From an uncultured Verrucomicrobiae bacterium (lineage in GTDB: Bacteria > Verrucomicrobiota > Verrucomicrobiia > Palsa-1439), in NCBI GenBank assembly GCA_937927265.1, contig CALBCO010000180.1, positions 1 through 9,541 of the forward strand: a stretch of 9,541 nt of DNA, written 5' to 3'. The translations under genes were made by a program, and so were the position numbers. Each line of letters opens with the position of its first letter. Within the stretch, counting starts at the first letter, position 1. Below, piece after piece: positions 5,488 through 9,541 of this stretch. The notes below the pieces were generated by a model. That model had not been told where the DNA came from, made no database searches, and saw only the letters and a program-made list of their open reading frames with translations.

Positions 5488-6376
5488 AGAAATAGTTGTG
5501 CGGCCGAAATGTGAGCACGTTCCGATTTTGATCCAGGGCGTTGATCTGCGCCATTTCCTGTTCGCTCAGCGTGAAATCGCCCAAGTGAAGGTTCTGTTGC
5601 ACCCGGTCGGGGTGGCGCGATTTCGGGATGATGATGTTGCCGAGCTGCAGCGACCATTTCAGCATGACTTGTTGCGGCGTTTTGCCGTGCGCCGCCGCAA
5701 TGGTGTGGAGCACCGGTGGTAGTTCAATGGATGCCCGCGCCAGCGGCGAGTAGGCCATGATACGGATCCCCTTCTGCCGACAATACGCAGTCAATTCCGG
5801 CTGTTGATAAAACGGATGAAACTCAATCTGATTGACCACCGGCGTGGAACAACCCGCCGCAAAAAATACCTCCTCAAACCGTCTTACACTGAAATTACTC
5901 ACGCCCAGCGACCGGATCATCCCCAGCCGTTGCAATTCCTCCATCGCGTGCCAACATTCCACAACATCCCCCGTGGGCCAATGGATTAAATACAAATCAA
6001 AATACTCCAACCCGGACCGGATCAGGCTCGCCTCGCATTCCACCAAAATACTGCGTCGCGTAATGTTCCACGGTGTTTTTGAAGTCACATAAAATTGATC
6101 GCGGGGGATGCCACTGTGTTTCAACACCCACCCCAACGTGTGTTCATTATAGTAATGCTGAGCCGTGTCGAAGTGCCGGTAGCCGGCGGCGATGGCCTGC
6201 TCGACCGCCTTCGCGCAATCCTCCCCCTCGCGCAATTCATACAGCCCAAACCCAATCTGCGGCACTTTCGTCCCATCCCGCAACTCCACCAGAGGACTCG
6301 CCGATTTCGTTGTTGGACTAAACGGTGGTATGGCCGGCCGAGCGGTCATGGGAGCAATGGATTCAATTGTCTTCAT
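5486..6376 (-). CDS. Aldo/keto reductase
   Basis: This 296-residue protein belongs to the aldo/keto reductases, TIM-barrel enzymes that reduce aldehydes or ketones with NADPH in the cytoplasm. The catalytic tetrad is complete: Asp70 and Tyr75 in FDTAQHYYNE, Lys100 in VTSKTPW and His132 in LIHWP. Cofactor-site motifs also appear: GVSNF (158-162), NQIEFHPF (182-189), AYSPLA (208-213) and IIPKS (249-253). The pattern fits the 2,5-diketo-gluconate reductase/AKR5-like group, but the substrate cannot be told. The barrel normally begins near residue 28 (PLVELRDGTKVPQIGFGLY), so the first ~27 residues are an extension or the true start is downstream (Met10, or a GTG at Val30). A G-rich stretch one base before the ATG is too close to be a normal ribosome-binding site. 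It lies 74 bases after glnE. Confidence 0.93.
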   Translation of the reverse strand: MKTIESIAPMTARPAIPPFSPTTKSASPLVELRDGTKVPQIGFGLYELREGEDCAKAVEQAIAAGYRHFDTAQHYYNEHTLGWVLKHSGIPRDQFYVTSKTPWNITRRSILVECEASLIRSGLEYFDLYLIHWPTGDVVECWHAMEELQRLGMIRSLGVSNFSVRRFEEVFFAAGCSTPVVNQIEFHPFYQQPELTAYCRQKGIRIMAYSPLARASIELPPVLHTIAAAHGKTPQQVMLKWSLQLGNIIIPKSRHPDRVQQNLHLGDFTLSEQEMAQINALDQNRNVLTFRPHNYF

Positions 6377-6382
6377 ACCCCC

Positions 6383-6412
6383 TATCTAGAGACAACATCG
6401 AATGCGGGTCAA
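6383..6412 (-). promoter_or_regulatory. Tentative promoter between glnE and the aldo/keto reductase
   Basis: The minus strand has TTGACC (complement of 6407-6412, five of six with the -35 consensus), an 18-base spacer and TAGATA (complement of 6383-6388, three of six with -10). If used, transcription would begin at about the ATG at 6376, giving a leaderless message or favouring a start further in. The -10 is weak, so read-through from glnE is the simpler view. Confidence 0.3.
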
Positions 6413-6450
6413 CCTGTTTCTTGTTTGTCTCATCGCGGGTCGTCCCTGCC

Positions 6451-9400
6451 TCACCGCGCCACGGCCACGCCACCGGCCGCATCCTCCCGCATGATCGCTT
6501 CGTACGCGGCGCGCGTCTGTCGCGTAATCTGTTGGTACAGATCCAAAAACTCGCGGGCACTCGCAAACCCCAATCGCTTCGCTAACAACTGCTGCTCGCG
6601 TTCCGTCTCCGGCAACCGCGACACACTGGCGTTTTCCATCCGTCGCAAGACCAACTCCACTTGTCGCAAGAACAAGTAGTTTCGCCGCAACTGCAAACTC
6701 CGCTCCTCGTCCACCCATCCAAGTGCTGTCAAGCGATTCAACGCCGCCAACGTGTGTGCCGTACGCAACGACGGATGCGCCGCCCCATGCCGCAGCTGCA
6801 ACGCCTGCACCGCAAACTCCACATCCATCAAACCGCCCGGCCCCGTTTTGAATTCCCACTCAACCTGTTTCTGGTTGCCTCGCTCCGTCTCAATCCGCCG
6901 CCGCATCTGGCGGATTTCCGCCAACTCATCCGCCGTCAACGACCGGCCATAAACAACCTCGTGAACCATTTCCATGAACGCCGCGCCCAACGCGGCATCA
7001 CCCGCCACCGGCCGCGCCTTGATCAACGCCTGCCGTTCCCACAACAACGCCCGATGACGGTAATAATCCCGGTGCGCCGCGAGGCTGCTGGCCAAAGGCC
7101 CCTTCGCCCCGTCGGGGCGCAACCGCGGATCCACGGGGAACAATGTCCCAGCTCCCGTTGGTCGCATCATGAACTCCATCAATTTCGTCGCCACACCAAT
7201 GGCTGCCGCCTGTTGGCTCGCATTCTTACCGCCAACGAACAGCACATCCAAGTCCGCTCCGTAACCAAGTTCCCGGCCACCCAACTTCCCCAACCCAATC
7301 ACCGCCAACGGCAACTTCGCCGGGCAAACCTCCGCCACCGCCATCCGCAGGCACGTCTCCGCCACATCCGTCAACTCCAACTGTGTCCGCTCCAAATCCA
7401 CCAACCCCATCACGTTTTCGATGCCGATGCGCACCAACTCGGACCGTTTCCAACGCCGGACCACGTCGAGTGTCGTCACCTCGCCCTCGCGCGCCGCCGC
7501 CAGTTCGCGGGCCATTTGCGCGGCGTCCTTCGGCTGGCTCAACGCGCCCCCCAGACAGATTTCGTCGAACAACCCCGGCTCCTGCGTCAACGCCTCGGCC
7601 AAAAACTGACTCGCGTCACCCAAGCGGATCAACATCTCCACCAAACGCGGGTTGCTGGCCAACATCTCGTACAACAACCCGCGCGACCCATACGCACTCA
7701 CAAACCGCTCGAACCGCGCTAGCGCCATGTCCGGATCAGCCACCTGGCCGGCCCAATGCAGCACCGTGGGGAACAACCGGGCAAACAACTCTTTCGTCCG
7801 CTGCGATACGTGCACAAAACCAGACCCGTGCAACAAACTCCCGACCACTTTCATCGCGCCACGCACATCGGCAAAACCGGCGGCTTGCAACTGCTCTGGC
7901 AACTTGTCTTCGGAGAACATCACGGCCGACGCCGGGCCCGCAATCCGTTCCGCCGCCGCCAACACGTCCTGGTAAATCGCGCGCACCGCCGCAGTCTGGG
8001 CGTCGAGCGCGACGCGGAATTTTTCCACCGTCGCAAACCCCATGCTCCGGGCCAGCCGATACTGCGCCCGCTCCTCATCGGGGATCGTGTGCGTCTGCAA
8101 ATCCAACTCCATCTGCAGCCGGTGCTCGACATTTCGCAAAAACCGGTAGGCCTTGCCCAACGCCGTGGCCTCCGCCCGGCTCAGCGCCTGCGTCTGCGCC
8201 AACAACTCCAGCGCCCGCAATGTGTTTCGCTCCCGCACCAACACCTGCCGCGCGCCGCGCAAGAGTTGAAACGATTGGACGATGAACTCGATCTCCCGGA
8301 TGCCGCCCACACCGAGTTTCACATGCCGGGTGAGTCTGTCTTCGCGAACGATTTCCTGCTCAATTCGCTCCTTGAGCACGGCCATCTCTTGCACCACCGT
8401 CGCGCTCAGATGCCGGGCGTACACGAACGGCTGGATCATCGCTAAAAACTCCTCCCCCAACCCCCCATCACCCGCCACTGGCCGCGCTTTGATCAACGCC
8501 ATCCGTTCCCACGTCTCGCCCCGCTGCGCGTAGTAATTTTCACACCCTTCCAACGTGCACACCAACGGTCCGCTCGCCCCCTCTGGCCGCAACCGCAGGT
8601 CAATCCGAAAGATGTTTCCCTCCTGACTCGATGCCCCCATCGCCCGGATAATCTGCTCGGCCAGCTTCGTGAAGAACTCCTGATACGACACCTGCGGAGT
8701 CAAGGCCCCGTCACCGCCGGTGACGAAGATCACATCCACATCGCTGGAATAATTCAACTCCTGGCCACCTAATTTGCCCATCCCGATCACGACGAACCGC
8801 GCTTCAGACGGTAGGACCCGAATCTTGAACTGCGCCAACAACTCCGCCAGCGCCACCTCGTAAACCGCCTGCAAACACACATCGGCCAGGTTGGACAACT
8901 CCCACGTCGTTTCCTCAACCGTTGCCCGCCCCGTCAAATCGCGCGCGCCAATCCGCAACGTCTCCCGCCGCCGAAAACCGCGGATCACGTCGTATTTCAG
9001 CGGAGCCTGCCGGATCGGCAACAGTTGCCGCCTCAATTCGGCGGCAAGCCACGATTTCTCGCGCGGTTTTTCCAACGTGGCCGGCGCGATCAAAAAATGA
9101 AAGTACCGCGCGTTGCGCGTCAAAGTATCCGCCAGCGCCGGCGAATGCGCGCCGAGGGTCACCAGCAACTCCAGCCGGCCGGGGGCTTCCTGAAGGTAGT
9201 GATAAAACATGTTCTTGTTCGGTAACGCGCTGACCAATCGCTCAAAGTTGACCAGCGCCCGATCCGGATCCGCAGAGGCCGCGCACGTTTGAAACAACCG
9301 TGGGAAAATCCGGGCCAACCCCGACCGCGACAATTCATCCGCGGCCAACCGCTGTAATGCCGCCCCGCTGCGCTCGGGCTCGTAAAACCCGTAGGACCGC

Positions 9401-9480
9401 AACAATTTCTCCACCACGCCCGCCGATAATGGTCGCGCATCAATCAGCCGGCGCAGGGCTGCGGGGAAAGGACGCCTCAT
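6451..9480 (-). CDS. glnE: Bifunctional glutamine synthetase adenylyltransferase/deadenylase
   Basis: GlnE switches glutamine synthetase off and on by adding AMP to, or removing it from, a tyrosine of each subunit, in response to the PII protein and glutamine. The 1009 residues are somewhat longer than the ~946 of E. coli. Two nucleotidyltransferase halves are clear. The N-terminal adenylyl-removing half has GMGKLGGQELNYSSDVDVIF (233-252, Asp247 and Asp249) and RIDLRLRPEG (292-301, Asp294). The C-terminal adenylylating half has GLGKLGGRELGYGADLDVLF (729-748, Asp743 and Asp745) and VDPRLRPDG (783-791, Asp784). Each half is followed by a WER-x-ALIKARPVAGD segment and a helical bundle, so the internal duplication is easy to see. 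The ATG at 9480 lies 15 bases after the stop of the upstream gene, has no strong ribosome-binding site, and may depend on coupling. No glutamine synthetase or PII gene is in the window. Confidence 0.97.
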   Translation of the reverse strand: MRRPFPAALRRLIDARPLSAGVVEKLLRSYGFYEPERSGAALQRLAADELSRSGLARIFPRLFQTCAASADPDRALVNFERLVSALPNKNMFYHYLQEAPGRLELLVTLGAHSPALADTLTRNARYFHFLIAPATLEKPREKSWLAAELRRQLLPIRQAPLKYDVIRGFRRRETLRIGARDLTGRATVEETTWELSNLADVCLQAVYEVALAELLAQFKIRVLPSEARFVVIGMGKLGGQELNYSSDVDVIFVTGGDGALTPQVSYQEFFTKLAEQIIRAMGASSQEGNIFRIDLRLRPEGASGPLVCTLEGCENYYAQRGETWERMALIKARPVAGDGGLGEEFLAMIQPFVYARHLSATVVQEMAVLKERIEQEIVREDRLTRHVKLGVGGIREIEFIVQSFQLLRGARQVLVRERNTLRALELLAQTQALSRAEATALGKAYRFLRNVEHRLQMELDLQTHTIPDEERAQYRLARSMGFATVEKFRVALDAQTAAVRAIYQDVLAAAERIAGPASAVMFSEDKLPEQLQAAGFADVRGAMKVVGSLLHGSGFVHVSQRTKELFARLFPTVLHWAGQVADPDMALARFERFVSAYGSRGLLYEMLASNPRLVEMLIRLGDASQFLAEALTQEPGLFDEICLGGALSQPKDAAQMARELAAAREGEVTTLDVVRRWKRSELVRIGIENVMGLVDLERTQLELTDVAETCLRMAVAEVCPAKLPLAVIGLGKLGGRELGYGADLDVLFVGGKNASQQAAAIGVATKLMEFMMRPTGAGTLFPVDPRLRPDGAKGPLASSLAAHRDYYRHRALLWERQALIKARPVAGDAALGAAFMEMVHEVVYGRSLTADELAEIRQMRRRIETERGNQKQVEWEFKTGPGGLMDVEFAVQALQLRHGAAHPSLRTAHTLAALNRLTALGWVDEERSLQLRRNYLFLRQVELVLRRMENASVSRLPETEREQQLLAKRLGFASAREFLDLYQQITRQTRAAYEAIMREDAAGGVAVAR

Positions 9481-9495
9481 GCCGTCACATACCGC

Positions 9496-9541
9496 TTAGC
9501 GCGGCGTTTGCCGCATGTAATCCCGCGCCGCTTCGAGAATC
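9496..9541 (-). CDS. 3' end of an unknown gene upstream of glnE (partial)
   Basis: On the minus strand an open frame enters from the right edge and reads ILEAARDYMRQTPR before TAA at 9496-9498. Its stop lies 15 bases before the glnE start, a spacing typical of an operon. Only 14 residues are present, so the product cannot be named, and the open frame itself is too short to be proof of a gene. The window edge cuts it, not a mutation. Confidence 0.45.
   Translation of the reverse strand, partial: ILEAARDYMRQTPR

Noticed and set aside
6661..7722. Long plus-strand open frame (353 codons) inside glnE
   Set aside because: It is antisense to conserved glnE motifs and full of Arg, Gln, His and Pro, as expected for a shadow frame in GC-rich DNA.
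1..9541. CRISPR array or defence system
   Set aside because: No regularly spaced repeats, and no Cas, restriction, toxin-antitoxin or other defence motifs were found in any frame I read.

Overview
The window looks like a chromosomal segment of a GC-rich, Gram-negative-type bacterium. A Verrucomicrobiota host (Opitutae/Limisphaerales-like) is my best guess. It rests on recalled resemblance of the two transposase relics and on the style of GlnE and its neighbours; no search was run. The right two thirds is ordinary, well-kept housekeeping DNA. The left third is a graveyard of insertion sequences around a tRNA gene.

Layout. 1-1542: a degenerate IS1182-type element whose transposase (minus strand, 103-1447) carries a 4-bp tandem-duplication frameshift and an in-frame amber codon. 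1543-1661: non-coding, with a strong inverted repeat. 1662-1756: tRNA-Ser(GCU), minus strand, with encoded CCA. 1848-2763: a decayed second element, probably ISKra4-like, with a frameshift, a nonsense codon, a large internal deletion and a one-base loss. It seems to lie inside a small minus-strand gene whose first ~43 codons survive (2755-2883). 3029-3931: a tyrosine recombinase of XerC/XerD type with a recognisable promoter overlapped by two direct repeats. 4064-4798: rnc (RNase III). 4858-6376, minus strand: two tandem small single-pass membrane proteins and an aldo/keto reductase. 6451-9480, minus strand: glnE, preceded by the last 14 codons of another gene that runs off the right edge.

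How the genes relate. xerD-like and rnc are co-oriented but separated by about 130 bp, so co-transcription is possible but not shown. The minus-strand set (unknown partial gene, glnE, aldo/keto reductase, membrane proteins A and B) is tightly spaced. The A/B junction overlaps by four bases (ATGA), and the ribosome-binding site of A overlaps the stop of the reductase, so A and B are almost certainly translated from the reductase message. The two halves converge at 4799-4857, where I see no convincing terminator.

No clear new defence, CRISPR or biosynthetic system is visible. The most interesting items are the paralogous membrane-protein pair, the mutational histories readable in both transposase relics, and the repeats over the xerD-like promoter. 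No gap between called features exceeds about 290 bases.
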